From contig SPDT01000004.1 of assembly GCA_008477525.1 (NCBI GenBank), forward strand, positions 4,526,001-4,590,000: DNA of 64,000 nucleotides, written 5' to 3'. Of this stretch, positions 46,758-58,544 are shown one piece after another (within the stretch, counting starts at the first letter, position 1; the number at the start of each line of letters is the position of its first letter). A program made the position numbers and the translations under genes. The notes beneath the pieces are model-generated. The model saw only the letters and a list, made by a program, of their open reading frames with translations, was not told the origin of the DNA and ran no database searches. Source of the stretch: Hypomyces perniciosus. Its lineage: Eukaryota > Ascomycota > Sordariomycetes > Hypocreales > Hypocreaceae.

Positions 46758-49539
46758 TTAATAATGTTTTTATATATTTATTAAACTAATACAAATATTA
46801 AAAATATATAGATAAAATAATAGCCTGCGTTTAAAACGCTAAATGTTAAATTAAGATTATTAAATGCAAGTTTATAACAATAAAAATAAAATACTTTAAT
46901 ATAATTATTACTTTAAAGGGATTAGAAATAAATCCTGAGAAAGTTAAAGCTATACTAAACTAGTAACTACTTAAAAGAATAAAAGACTTATCAAAATTCT
47001 TTAACTTTATAAATTTTTATTACTATTTTATTTAAAAATACTTTAAAATAACTATACTATTAAATAAGCTTTTAAAAAAGGATTAATTATATATTAAAAG
47101 AGAGAAATAGTAAAAAGCCTTTAATGTAATAAAATATACTTTTAAATTAACTTTAATTCTAACCCTTTTTAATTATAATAAATAAATGGTCTTTAAGATT
47201 AATGCCTTTAACTAGGTATTAGCCAGTATTTTATTATAGTATAATAAAAAAAGCATTTCATACTTTATTATATTCTTTTCTATAAAGTATAACGCTTAAA
47301 AATATAACTATAAAATCTATAATAAAAATCCTTTAATTATTATTAAAATAATAAAGGAATAGCGCTTAAAATGATAAAGCTTACAAAAGTTTCATATTAT
47401 TATAAATTATAGAAAATTTAGATACTTTACTTTAATTAAAGCTTTAAACTAGTAGTAAATCTAATAATTTAAATTCCTTTTTAACTTCAACTTCTATATT
47501 ATTTACTAATTTAACTTTATAGCAATAAAGCTTAATACTTTAAATAGAAAGGTTAAAGATAAGCCTGCGAAATTAGACCCTTTTAATAACTGAATTAAAA
47601 ATGGGCAATATATTATCCTTTTATAAATTCTTTTTAGCTTTAAAGTTTAGGCAATATATTAAAAAGAAGTCTTTTGAAATATAGAACTGTCTATAAAGGC
47701 TGCCTTTACAGCTATAATAATACCTATAAAAATAAATTAATTAATAACCTAATTGTAGTAGTATATAAATAAAATACTATAGTAAAAGAAATAGTAACTG
47801 CACTTTAAAACGTTAATATCTGCTAATAGCTAAAATAGCTTTACAGAAAACTTTAAATTATAATAAATAACTGTTAAGTAATAAATAATATAATCTATTA
47901 TTAAAAGCAGCATTTTATTCCCCTTAATAATAAGCTTTATATATAAATCTAATTTAAAAACTATTTAAGTAACTTAGCTAAACACTTAAGCAGATTTAAA
48001 CCTTTAGACTTTATTAGCTGGATATACTAATAGCTATAAATTTTAAAAGACATTAAAGTATTTATATAAACCTATAAACTATATATTAAAATAAAGGCTT
48101 TATAATTTTTACTATAAAGTTTTTTTTAACTATTATTATTCCTATTTTATATATAGTTAAACATCTTTATTAATTATATTATACTGCTACCTAAATCCTA
48201 CTACTATAATATTACCTATAAGTATTTATCAATAGTAGTCTACTACCTTATGAAAATATATTATTTTACATTTATTACTTTACTATTAATAAAGGAGCTA
48301 GCTAATATATTTATTAGCAGGATTAACTGCCTTTATAATATACTTAATAATATTATATTAAAGTAGAGTATATACTTTATATTGGAATTTTAAATCTAAC
48401 TTTTAAAGTAATTAACAGTTATATTAAAATAGTTATTAGGATTTTACTTTAAAACTAATAGCTAAATTACAAGAATTAATATAAATATAAAATAACACCT
48501 ATAAGCTTTTATTAACTTTTATTAAAATAACTAAGTCTACTAGCTTTTATTGGCAGAATTTACTATAAATAATATAATATCTAAAACTACTAGTATATTA
48601 CTATTTTTCATTAATTATAGTTTTAACTTTGATTTAAAGATAAAGCCTTTATAGTCCTGCCTACCAAACCTTTCTGCAGTAAAAAAAGAAATTCTTATAT
48701 ATTAATACTATTACTAAATAAGTTAAATATACTCTTATATAGTTAAAGGCCTTTACTAAAGCTTTAAAAAGAAAATATAAAGAAAATATAAATATATAAA
48801 AACAGGCACTATTAATTTATACTATTAAATAGAATGTCTTTATTAATATATAAAATATAAAGACTAATTAGCTAATAAAAAAGCTAAATAATAAATAGGT
48901 AAGAGTTTATATAATACTAAAGGTATACTTATAAGACTACACTATTAGCCTGCTAGAAAATATAAAGGTTTTCCTAGTTTTATATAACTCTCTTTTATAA
49001 TTTAAAATAGTTACTTTACTGTAGTTTAAATAAAAGATAATTAATCAAGTTAAGTTAAAGAATATTTAAAGTAAAATATTAAAAAAGGAAGATAATATAA
49101 ATAAAGTATAAGAAAAATAAAAGTTTAAAGCGCTTTTAGATTATTATAATAATAATAGATTTTATTACTTTATTAAATAGAAATACTTTACTGCTATATA
49201 ATAGCTCGCTAAGGATTTGCAAGGCTAAAAAAGGTTAATATAAGACTTTTATAAACGAAACCTAAAAAAGCTAGGCCTACTGCGGTAAATATTCAAGGGA
49301 ATTATAAAAGAGGAAAAAAGAAAATAGCTAGAAAGAAATTAATACCTATAAAGTATGAATTAAAAACTATACTATATTAAAGCCTATAACTAAACTATAT
49401 ATTACTAATATTAAAAACTATATAATTTACTTTATTTACCTTTATATTAAAAGTATTAAAATAAATTACCTGGAATTTCGATTTATATAAGTAAGATAGC
49501 TATTTGCGGCTAAATAGTATAATAAAGGGGGGGGGGTAT

Positions 49540-49712
49540 TATTATAATATTAACTATAATGCGATATTAATACCCTGTAATATAAGCTCTAGTTATATAA
49601 GTAGGCCCCAATATATTCCTAGCTATAGCTTTCTGTAAAAGCCTTAGGGCTTTCTCGCTCTCTATAGTATAATAATAATATTTGCCTTGACCTGCCTTTC
49701 TGTGCTGTAATA
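49540..49712 (+). repeat. Gy1-b 3' LTR (173 bp)
   Basis: Starts TATTATAATATTAAC after a run of G and ends TGCTGTAATA. It is followed by TATAT, the duplication that matches 36199-36203. Confidence 0.9.
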
Positions 49713-49839
49713 TATATTAAACTTTATTTAAGTGCAGCTTTAAGGAAGGCGCATTTAATATAGTAATAAGGAAATAATTAAAAGTCTATTAAATAAAATA
49801 ATAAAATAAATAATTGAATTATAAACAATTTAATAGTTA

Positions 49840-50274
49840 AAAGCTATAAAATATTTAATATTTATATAGCTATTATAAAGCAATTGTATAAATAATACTT
49901 TATTTTTTATAATAGTCGTTTAATTAAATAATAGGTATATAATAATAGAATTAAGTTTATAGCTATATTCCTATTTTCTATAAAATCTATTTATATAAAA
50001 AATCAGCTAAATTAATTTACAGCTATATAAACAGGAAACTATTTTAGTTAGATTTTTTATAATAGCAATTATGCCTATTATATTAACTTTAGGGTAGGCG
50101 GGGTAGCTGGTCTTAGTTTATTTATTATTATTAAAGATAATAGAAATTTCCTGATTTATATTAAAGTTCCTTTAAAACTTGGTCCTAGTATTAGGCTTAA
50201 TTCTATATCTAGCTAAAATAGGAAGGTTACTTAATTACATTAAAATCCTTGCTTTTTAGCCCTGCTTTTTAGTA
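49840..50274 (-). repeat. CopD LTR copy D4 with leader (inverted relative to D3)
   Basis: On the minus strand it starts TACTAAAAAGCAGGGC. Similarity to D3 continues through its leader to 49713 and, after removal of Gy1-b, on to about 36165. Its outer end abuts a truncated CopC LTR, so it probably inserted there. Confidence 0.75.
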
Positions 50275-51980
50275 TATATATATCGCATAAGCGATATATT
50301 AGACTATATAAATACTTATAAAGCGCCTATATGTAGCTTCTTGTTTATATTGGCTATATATATATATAGTAAAGCTATTATAGTATATTTCCTTTTATAA
50401 AATTAAGCTTTATGTATTTTTTCTCTATACTTTATATAGCTATACTGCACTTTAATATACTTATAAGCCTAGGTAATAATTATTAAAAGTTATTAGAAAC
50501 CTTTCTATAAATATTATCTTTTTTTATTCCCTTTACCTTTTACCTTTAAACTATTAAAGTTATTTTATATAATAGATAATATAAGGGATATTACTTTTAT
50601 AAAGCTGGAATTAATAGTTTAGTAAATTAAATAGACAACTGTTCTAATTAACAATATAATTACTGTTAAGGTTTAAAATAGGATTAATTTTAATTTATTT
50701 AATTAACTAAATAATAATTTCTTTACTTTTAAACTATTTACTTAAATTAAAGTAAAGATAATTATAGTTAAGGAATTTAAAAATAAAGCCACTTTAATAG
50801 ATATCTTTATTTACTATAATAGTATACTTTCAGAGCATTGGTGTACTATTACTTTAAATAATAATAAAAGGAAGGCCAAAGTTATTATTTTAAAGTAGAT
50901 TTAAAAAATAGTTAACTTTAGCATTTATACTTTAATTTCAATAGACCTTTAAATGATAGCTTTACCCTTTATTACTATTAAAATAGCCTATAATAATAGT
51001 AAAGACTTTAATACTTAATTTACTATTTATTAAATTATTAAAAATTAAAGAAATTAGTTAACTTTATATAAAGATATAATATATAAAGAAATATATTTAT
51101 TATATTAATATATACTATATAAAGTAAAGTATAGGAATATTAACCTAAAAGTATAATATATTTACTAAATATATATTTCTATAAATATAGTAAAGTATAA
51201 GCTTTTTAAGGTTATAGGAATAGTTTTTTTAAATAGCTTTCTTTAAAGCTATTAACATATAATTTACTTTAAGCTTTATTATTTGTTATTTATTTTATAT
51301 AGATTGTTTAATTAAAAGTAGTAAAATAAATAAGATTTTCTCTTTTAATTAATTTAGCTAGTTTCTTTTTAAATAATATAAAGAAAATATAGAGAATTAT
51401 ATTTACAGGTTTTATATAACCTTTAATAACTATTTAAATAATGTAATAAGTAATTATAATATATATTTAAAAGCTCCTGTTAATAAAAAGTATTTATATA
51501 AACCTGAAAAGTATATTTAGCCTTTGAACGATTATAGTAAAGTAGATATTGCATTTACTGGAAAGTTTAATAAAAAGGGAAATATAATTTTATATTAAAT
51601 AGGCTATAAAGATTTATACGCGCCTATCAAAGGATAAATAGTAGGTTGCTTATAAAAGGTTTAGTAAAAGCAGTATTAACTTTATTACTTTAATATAAAA
51701 AGGAATAGCTTGAATTATTATAGTTACTTTAATCTCTTTAAATTTAATTAATAAAGAAAATATAAACCTTATAGTATATCTAATAAATATATTAATATAT
51801 ACTATATAATACTTTTTTAAATAGGATAATAAAAAAGCTATAACTGCAGTGAAAAGTTTATTATACTTATAGATTAAGGTTAATATAGAAAGTATTATCT
51901 TAAAGTTAACTTTTTCCTATATATATAAGCTAAATAGCAATTTAAAACAGGCAGGCTAAAAGGTTATAATTAAATTAATT

Positions 51981-52377
51981 TATTAAAGGTAACGAATATA
52001 CTAAATATACCTGTATTTTTCTTATTAATTTATTTAAAAAAGGTTAACTGTTTATTTAAGCAGCTATTAAATTAAAAAAGTATAAAAGTATAAAGATATA
52101 TAAATAAACCTAGTTTAATAAAAACTAACCTTCTTCCCCCTTTAATATATAACCTTACCTGTAAAAATATAGCCGCTAAAGTATATAAAAGTAACTGTTA
52201 ATTACTTTTAGCTACTGGCATTATAATTAAATAATCTGCAGTATCTTTTAATCCTTATATTACTTAATTGCTGCTTTGTAGTTCTATTAGGAGCGCGGCT
52301 CCCGCGCTCGATACCAGTCGTTATATATAGGTATATATATATTGTATATATATTTTAAAGTGCCAATTCCCCCTCGA
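51981..52377. mobile_element. 397-bp insertion in CopC0 with a GC-rich hairpin
   Basis: Absent from the equivalent position in CopC2 (about 61255). It is flanked on both sides by TAAATTAATT (51971-51980 and 52378-52387), a 10-bp direct repeat that may include chance similarity. It starts TATTAAAGGTAACG and ends CCCCCTCGA. It holds a perfect hairpin: GAGCGCGG (52291-52298), three-base loop, CCGCGCTC (52302-52309). The hairpin is unmutated although most of the insert is AT-rich. Family unknown; a decayed solo LTR is possible. Confidence 0.6.
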
Positions 52378-52586
52378 TAAATTAATTAATGTACTAGAAG
52401 CTATAGGCCTTTAACTAACTTAAAGCCTAAAAGTATAAAAGCTAGAGTATATATTATTAATATAAGTCCGATATATAACTTTAATATAATATTAACTATT
52501 AATAAACTAAAGTAATTGTTTTGCGACTTTATACCCCTTTTAATAAAGGAGCCTTTTATAAACCTATAGCTAAATTAAAGTAGTTT

Positions 52587-53095
52587 TATTAAACCAAACT
52601 ATAAAAGTAAAGACGCCTTTGCTAAAAGCAAGGCATATTTTGCAATTCATAGGCTTATTTCAATATTCCCCCTTAGATAAACTTTAATTATTAATAATTG
52701 AAAATGTAAGCTGGATTAGAACTTATGCCCAGTTAATTAGCATTTAAAACCATACTACTATACGACTTATTTAAGTTGTATAGTCCCGGTAGAATTATAG
52801 GTTAAAGTTCGGTTAAACTATGGGTAGACTTAACCTTAGTCTTATTAATAATGCCGATTTATCCAAAGGGTTCCTAAGCCCTTCCTGGGGTTAAAAGTCG
52901 GTTTAACTTCAGGCTTATTGCTCTTTGGGCTTATTGCCGATTTCCCAGCTTGAAAAAATCTAGGATTTTCTGGGATTCGAACCTTAACGCAGTGGAAGCG
53001 GCAGGGACTTAAAACCTGTTAAACCAAACTGTAAAAGTAAAGACGCCTTCGCTAAAAGCAAGGCATATTTTGCAATTCATAGGCTCATTTTAATA
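52587..53095 (-). mobile_element. TRIM-1: 509-bp miniature LTR element with a tRNA-Leu-like segment
   Basis: Two 79-bp direct terminal repeats (52587-52665 and 53017-53095) enclose 351 bp. In the unmutated form the repeats have TG...CA ends. Flanks are AGTTT (52582-52586) and GGTCT (53096-53100), equal apart from RIP-type transitions; CopC2 has GGGCT at the empty site. On the minus strand a purine tract (AAGGGGGAA) precedes the left repeat, so the element is read right to left. There is no coding capacity. The size, LTR length and absence of genes fit a terminal-repeat retrotransposon in miniature. Its internal start is tRNA-like (separate entry). Confidence 0.85.
52961..53030 (-). other. tRNA-Leu(UAA)-like sequence inside TRIM-1
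   Basis: On the minus strand the anticodon arm CAGGT-TTTAAGT-CCCTG (53018-53002) has a 7-base loop with U33, anticodon TAA (53011-53009) and G37. It is followed by a class-II variable arm CGC-TTCCACT-GCG (53000-52988) and a perfect B box GGTTCGAATCC (52983-52973). A 3' acceptor-like GAAAATCC follows. A D-loop-like GGTTTAA lies just 5', but no matching 5' acceptor strand is present, so this is not a working tRNA gene. The first two bases of the anticodon stem are the terminal CA of the LTR. Confidence 0.7.
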
Positions 53096-55567
53096 GGTCT
53101 TTATATATATGGCTGCTATAGCAATATAATTAACAAAAACTATAAAGTTAGTTAAAAAAAGGAAGAATTTAAAAGTAAGCTTAAAGGGCTAATTAAATAT
53201 GTTATTAATTATACTATATACAATATATATTACATTTAATTGCCTTGTTTAATAAATGTAATTATTATAAAACGTATATAGTTTAATAAAACTATTTTTC
53301 TTACTAGTAAAAAAGAGATTGCGTATAAACTATTTATAGCCGACTTAAATAAACTATTTAATAAAGTTAAAAAAAAGATTTATTAAGGAGGAAATAATAT
53401 ACTTAAATATATATAAAACCAATAAAAGACAGCCCTTAGAATGAGTATAAGAGCTATAAAGCTATTAGCTATATAAATAATTATTATTGCAGTAATAGCT
53501 AACCTAAGGCTAGATAAAGAGGAAGAAAAGAAAAGAAAGCTATCTTGGCTATAATTCCAGCTATTAATGCCCCTTTTTTCCTTAATTTAACTAGTTTTCC
53601 AACTATTTTTCTAGGCTTTTTAATTGGGCCTATCTTTCAGGATCAATTAAGGTGGTTATAGGTATATTAGTTACTTTTAATAAAATAAACTAGAATTTAA
53701 ACTTTTCTTAATATATATTCCTGCAGTAAAGATACCTTTATAGTTAATATAAAAGAAAAAGTATACTTTTAAAGGTAATAGAGATATAAAGTATTAAAGG
53801 CAGCTTAATAAATACTTTAAATAAACTATTAATATATTTAAAAGAATCTTTTAGTTTTTAAATATTAAAGGCTACCTTAAAATAATTAATCTTTATAAAT
53901 AAAACTAGTGCGTTAATAGGAACTTTAAGTAATACTTTTATAAATAATTTACCTTTTTTTATAAAAAGGGATATAGTAAAGGAATAGCTTTATATATTAA
54001 AAGTATATATCTTTATAAAACAGAATACTTTATTAAAGTTAAAAGTAAACTAGTATATATTTAATAATAGTTAAGCTTTTTAATATAATATTATATTCAC
54101 TACTACTTAATAAAGGTTAAGAAATAATAAAGTAAAAAGTATAAAAATAATATTTATTATTTTTAATGCAGTAATAAATTATAAATCTTTCTTTTAGAAA
54201 ACTATAGCTTTTAATAAATTAATTATTTATTAAAAAGATTTAATAAAACTGCTAAAAGATTAAAAAAAGCTTAAAGAATATTTACTTAAAGATAAATTTA
54301 AGTAAATTGCATATAATAAAATTAATTCTTTATATAAGAAACGACTTAATAAAAAATACTATATTTAAAGGTAATAATAAAGCTATTATTAATATATTAA
54401 GTTTTTATTTATAGATTTAATTAAAATCGAAATCTAGAATACTATAAAGTTTATTTTATAGTCTATAAAAATTTATAAAAGTGCTTTATTATAAAGAGTA
54501 TATATATAGCTATATTGGCAGTATGTTTATTTTATATATTTATTACTTTTATAGTAAAATTTAAGTTTAAATTAAAGTAGTATAATATTAAAAATACTTT
54601 TCTGAATACTTTAAGGGATAGAAATTTAAAACTAGTGATATATAAACTCTTTAAGGGTTTTAAGTAGCTAAATATTTATTGAAAGCTTGCTAAAGCCTTA
54701 TATAGCTTAAAGGACTCGCTACAATTATAGCTTAATAAACTATCTTTAACTTTAAAGCAATAAAGGTTAATTTTAAGCTTTAAAAAGCTTTATCTCTTTT
54801 ATAATTAAGCTTAAAAAATCCTTATTATATTGTATATAAACAATATTTTGCTTACATATTATTGCAATAATGAAACTTTTTATATTAAACTATTAAATAC
54901 TTGAATAGTAAAATATAAATTATATAATAAAGGAAATATATAATAATCTTTAAAGATTAAAATTACTTATAATTATATAAAGTATAAAATATATTTATCG
55001 TTTAAAACCTATTTTAAGAAAATGTAAAAGAATTTAAGCTTAATAAAAACTTTTAGCTTTTAATAATTTTAATATTTATTATAAAGCTTTAGAAAAATAT
55101 ATTATAAACTTTAAAAGTAACTATTCAGATATATTAAAAGAAAGTAGGATTAATACTTTATATAGTTATTATAATAAAGCTTAATATAGTATATAATGCC
55201 TTGGCTTTATTATAGTTTTTAATTAACTTTAATAGAAAGCACTTAAAAGTAGTTAACCAGTTAATTTATTATTTATATATATAGTATTTTTTAGCTATTT
55301 AATATAAAAGGCAAAGAGAAATATAAGTCGTAACTACTTTAAGTAATGCTTCCTTTACTAATAATATAAATACTTAAAGATTATCTTAGGTATTTTATAA
55401 TACTAGTTTAAAGCTTTATCCTATGAAATATGATATATTAAAGCACTATTAATATATTTATAATTAAAGGTAAGCTGCTTGCCTTTACTTCAATAGTAAA
55501 AGAGGCTATAGGTTTATATTACCTCTATTAAAAAATAGAATTTAAGCTTAATATTAATTAAAATATT

Positions 55568-56071
55568 TATTAAACTAAACTATAAAAGTAAAGACAACTT
55601 CGCTAAACGCAAGGTATATGTTGCAACTTGTAGGTTTATTTTAATATTCCCACTTAAATAAACTTTAATTATTAATAATTTAAAATGTAAGCTAGATTAA
55701 AACTTATACCCAATTATTGCATTTAAAACTATACTACTATATAACTTATTTAAGTCGCGTAGTTACTATAAAATTATAGGTTAAAGTTCAGTTAAACTAT
55801 AGGTAGAGTTAACTTAAGTCTTATTAATAATACTAATTTATTTAAAGGATTCCTAGGCTTTTCCTGGGGTTAAGTCGGTTTAACTTTAGGCTTATTAGTT
55901 TTTAGACTAAGTGCCGATTTTCTAGCTTAACAAATCTAGGATTTTCTGGGATTTAAACTTAAATGCAGTAGAAAAGGCAAGGATTTATAACCTATTAAAC
56001 CAAACTATAAAAGTAAAGACGCCTTTACTAAAAGTCAGGTATATTTTGCAACTTATAGGCTTATTTCAATA
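55568..56071 (-). mobile_element. TRIM-2: second copy, 504 bp, with perfect duplication
   Basis: Terminal repeats at 55568-55646 and 55993-56071 (79 bp each) are flanked by the exact 5-bp duplication ATATT (55563-55567 and 56072-56076). It aligns along its whole length with TRIM-1 in the same orientation but is more RIP-mutated; the B box became GGTTTAAATCC-like. It sits in the RNase H region of CopC0. Confidence 0.88.
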
Positions 56072-56420
56072 ATATTAATTATAATAAACAATTAACTATA
56101 TACTTTATTATTAAAAAGAGTATATAAATTAATATTTACTTATATTATATTAATATATAAAATATGTAACTTTAGTAAAACTATTAAAAAAGATTCTTGA
56201 TAGTTTTTTACGTTCCTATTAGCTTTATATTTACTAATAGGTTTATTAAAGCCCTTTTATAGTAATACTTTAAGTACTTGAAAGTACTATTACACTTAAT
56301 AAAGATATAGTTATTAAAGTAAAATATATAAAAATACAGGAAATTAATTAATTTTAGTATATAAACTAGTTATTATAAAGGGTATATTTTATTACTGTAA
56401 CAACTATTCTTTAAAAGCTT

Positions 56421-57136
56421 TCCAGCCTTTATATACTTATATATAAAGGGTATTATTATTATTACCGCCTACAATAGCTTTTTTTAAAGTAAATTAAATT
56501 CTCCTCCTTTAATAAATGAAATTAAAGGTATAATACCTTTTTATAGTATATTACTATTTAATTATATAACCTTATAAGTATATATATAAAAAATAAAGTA
56601 TTTATTTTATTATTATTTCTACTAATAGTTTAAAAGAGCTAATATATAAATAATATAAGTATTAAATAATTATAAAGTATACAATTAAATAAAATAATAT
56701 AAGTAAATTATAAGAAAATTTATTAAAGGGTATATTAATAATTATTATTAAAATAAATAATATATTATTAAAAGTAGGTAATAGAAATATATTAAAAGAA
56801 GTCTCTCTTACTAATAATTACTAACTTTAAATAACCTTTATAAAAAAGGCATAATAATATAGCAGTAAAGGCAGTAATAGTAGTAAAGGTAAATGTAAAA
56901 GTAATAGTAGTAATAATAGGTTTAGCAGTAGCGGCAGTAATAGTAATAAAAGTAAAGGCTAAAGTAAAAGTATAAAAAGTAGGTTAAAAAGCAGTTATTG
57001 CTACTTAAAGGGCAGCAATAAAGTTATTAAAAAGGTTATACCTTAAACTTAATAAAGAAACAGTTAAAGTAAAAGCTAGTGTAAGAGTAGGAGTAGCAGT
57101 AAATATAGCCGCTTAGCTAGCCAAGTAATTAATACT
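56421..57136 (+). pseudogene. Copia-type gag remnant of another element
   Basis: The end of this stretch (about 56900-57070) reads as a Ser/Asn/Lys-rich linker followed by KSSYCYLKGSNKVIKKV, similar in layout to a copia gag CCHC knuckle (CxYCxxKGHxxxxCWKK) with later Cys/His lost. Tandem-like AGTAA/AGCAG units underlie the linker. It is cut off by the LTR at 57137. The left limit is approximate and the assignment moderate. Confidence 0.45.
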
Positions 57137-57414
57137 TGTTGGGTTAAGTAGGCCGGGGCCCTACCGCTTATCAGCGCTAGGGAGCTCTTATCTGCTATAT
57201 AAGCAGATATAAGCTGATATATACATCGTATAAGCGATATATTAGACTATGCAGGCGCTTATAAAGCGCCTGCATACAGCTTCTTCTTTATATTAGCTAT
57301 ATATATAGATAGCGAGGCCACTACAGTATATTCTCTTTTATAGAATTAAGCTTTATTTCCTATCTCTCTATACTCTATATAGCTATACCGCGCTCTGCTA
57401 TAGTTATAAGCCTA
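57137..57414 (+). repeat. CopC1 5' LTR
   Basis: About 278 bp, starting TGTTGGG; the end is set near the conserved TATAAGCCTA. It pairs with 58545-58820. The first 200 bp are GC-normal and hardly mutated. Confidence 0.8.
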
Positions 57415-58544
57415 GGTAATAACTATTAAAGTTACTAGAAACTTTTACTTTAATATTATATCTCTCCTTATACCCTTTACTTTTACCTTTAAGCTGCTAA
57501 AGCTATCTTTTATAATAGATAATGCAGGGGATATTGCTTTTATAAAGCTAGAATTAATAGTTTAGTAGATTAAGTGGATTACTATTTTAATTAACTATAT
57601 AATTACTGCTAGGGTCTAGAATAGGATTAATCTTAATTTCCTTAATTAGCTAAATAACTATTTCCCTGCTATTAAGCCACCTACTTTAATAAAAGTAAAG
57701 GAGTATATAGTATAAAAGTTTAATCTTAATGCCTTTACAGCAGATATCTTTGCTTGCTATAATAGTATACTTTAGGAGTACCAGTTCAATATTACTTTAG
57801 ATAAAGAGAAAAGGAAGGCTAGTGATATAATCTTAAATTAGATCTAAAAGACAGTTAACTCTAGCATCTATACTTTAGTTTTAATAGACTTTAAAGCCGT
57901 AGCCTTAGCCTTTACTGCTATTAAAGTAGCCTATAATAATAATAAAGACTTTAATATTAAGTTTACTATTTACTAAATTATTAAAAAGCTTAAAGATTAA
58001 CTAGCTTTTTGCGAGGATATAATATATAAGGAAATATATTTATTTTATTAATATATATTATATAAAGTAAAATGCAAGAATATTAAGCTAAAAGTATAGT
58101 ATACCTATTAAGTGTATATTTATATAAATACAGTAAAGTATAAGCTTTTAAAGGTTATAGGAATAGCTTTTTAAACAGCTTTCTTTAAAGCTATTAAAGT
58201 ATACTTTACCTTAAACTTTACTGCCTACTATTTATATTATATAGACAGCTTAATTAAAAGCAGTAAAATAAATAAAATCTTCTCCTTTAATTAACTTAAA
58301 TAGCTTTTTTTAAATACTTTAAAAAATACAGAAAATTATATTTATAGCTTTTATATAATATTTAATAACTACTTTAATAATATGTTAAGCAGTAGTAATA
58401 TATATTTAAAGCCTTTTATTAGTAAAGAGTACCTTTATAGAACTAAAAGGTATACTTAGCCTCTAAATAACTATAGTAAAGTATATACTGCATTTACTAA
58501 AAGGCTTAATAAAAAAGGCAAGTATACTTTTATATTTAAGTAAA
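57137..58544 (+). mobile_element. Ty1/copia CopC1: 5' LTR and gag start, cut by CopC2
   Basis: The LTR (57137 to about 57414) starts TGTTGGGTTAAGTAGGCC and keeps normal GC at its start. It carries a TATA region with paired GCGCTTATAAAGCGCC. The gag region follows, parallel to 58820-59940 in CopC2. It stops at 58544, in a Lys-rich segment that continues uninterrupted in CopC2 (TTAAGCAGGCTGCAG, about 59940), so CopC2 inserted into CopC1 here. The rest of CopC1 would lie beyond the window. Confidence 0.82.

Larger units (their letters stand above)
36204..49712 (+). mobile_element. Ty3/gypsy chromovirus Gy1-b, split by Gy1-c (RIP-inactivated)
   Basis: LTRs are at 36204-36375 and 49540-49712, with the duplication TATAT at 36199-36203 and 49713-49717. 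Removing Gy1-c and its duplicated 5 bp leaves about 6,677 bp, in line with Gy1-a (6,697). The 5' part is 36376-39930 and the 3' part 46763-49539. Gy1-c sits in the reverse-transcriptase active-site block: the left side ends IYIIYF and the right side continues with NNVFIYL. RNase H (about 46900-47370), integrase (about 48000-48700) and chromodomain relics (about 49095-49250) follow. A long G tract (49527-49536) precedes the 3' LTR. All frames are broken by stops. Confidence 0.92.
50275..56420 (+). mobile_element. Ty1/copia element CopC0, truncated and interrupted (RIP-inactivated)
   Basis: It begins inside the CopC LTR (CGCATAAGCGATATATTAG; the LTR end is near 50471) and runs through gag and pol in the copia order. 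At about 54820-54860 it reads LIILYINNILLTY, the copia-type reverse-transcriptase YVDD region. The RNase H end at 56080-56260 reads QLTIYFIIKKS and FTNRFIKALL, like copia NQAAIxLxKxP and ADRFTKAL blocks. It carries three insertions: 51981-52377, TRIM-1 (52587-53095) and TRIM-2 (55568-56071). These are visible because CopC2 has the uninterrupted sequence. The frame is full of stops. No 3' LTR is recognisable. Confidence 0.8.

Noticed and set aside
35313..50274. D3/D4 as terminal inverted repeats of a DNA transposon
   Set aside because: D2 and D3 both follow a copia C-terminus and purine tract, which identifies these repeats as LTRs; no target duplication surrounds the pair.
52961..53030. Functional tRNA-Leu gene
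   Set aside because: No 5' acceptor strand pairs with the 3' end, and the second copy has mutated box B; it is part of a mobile element.
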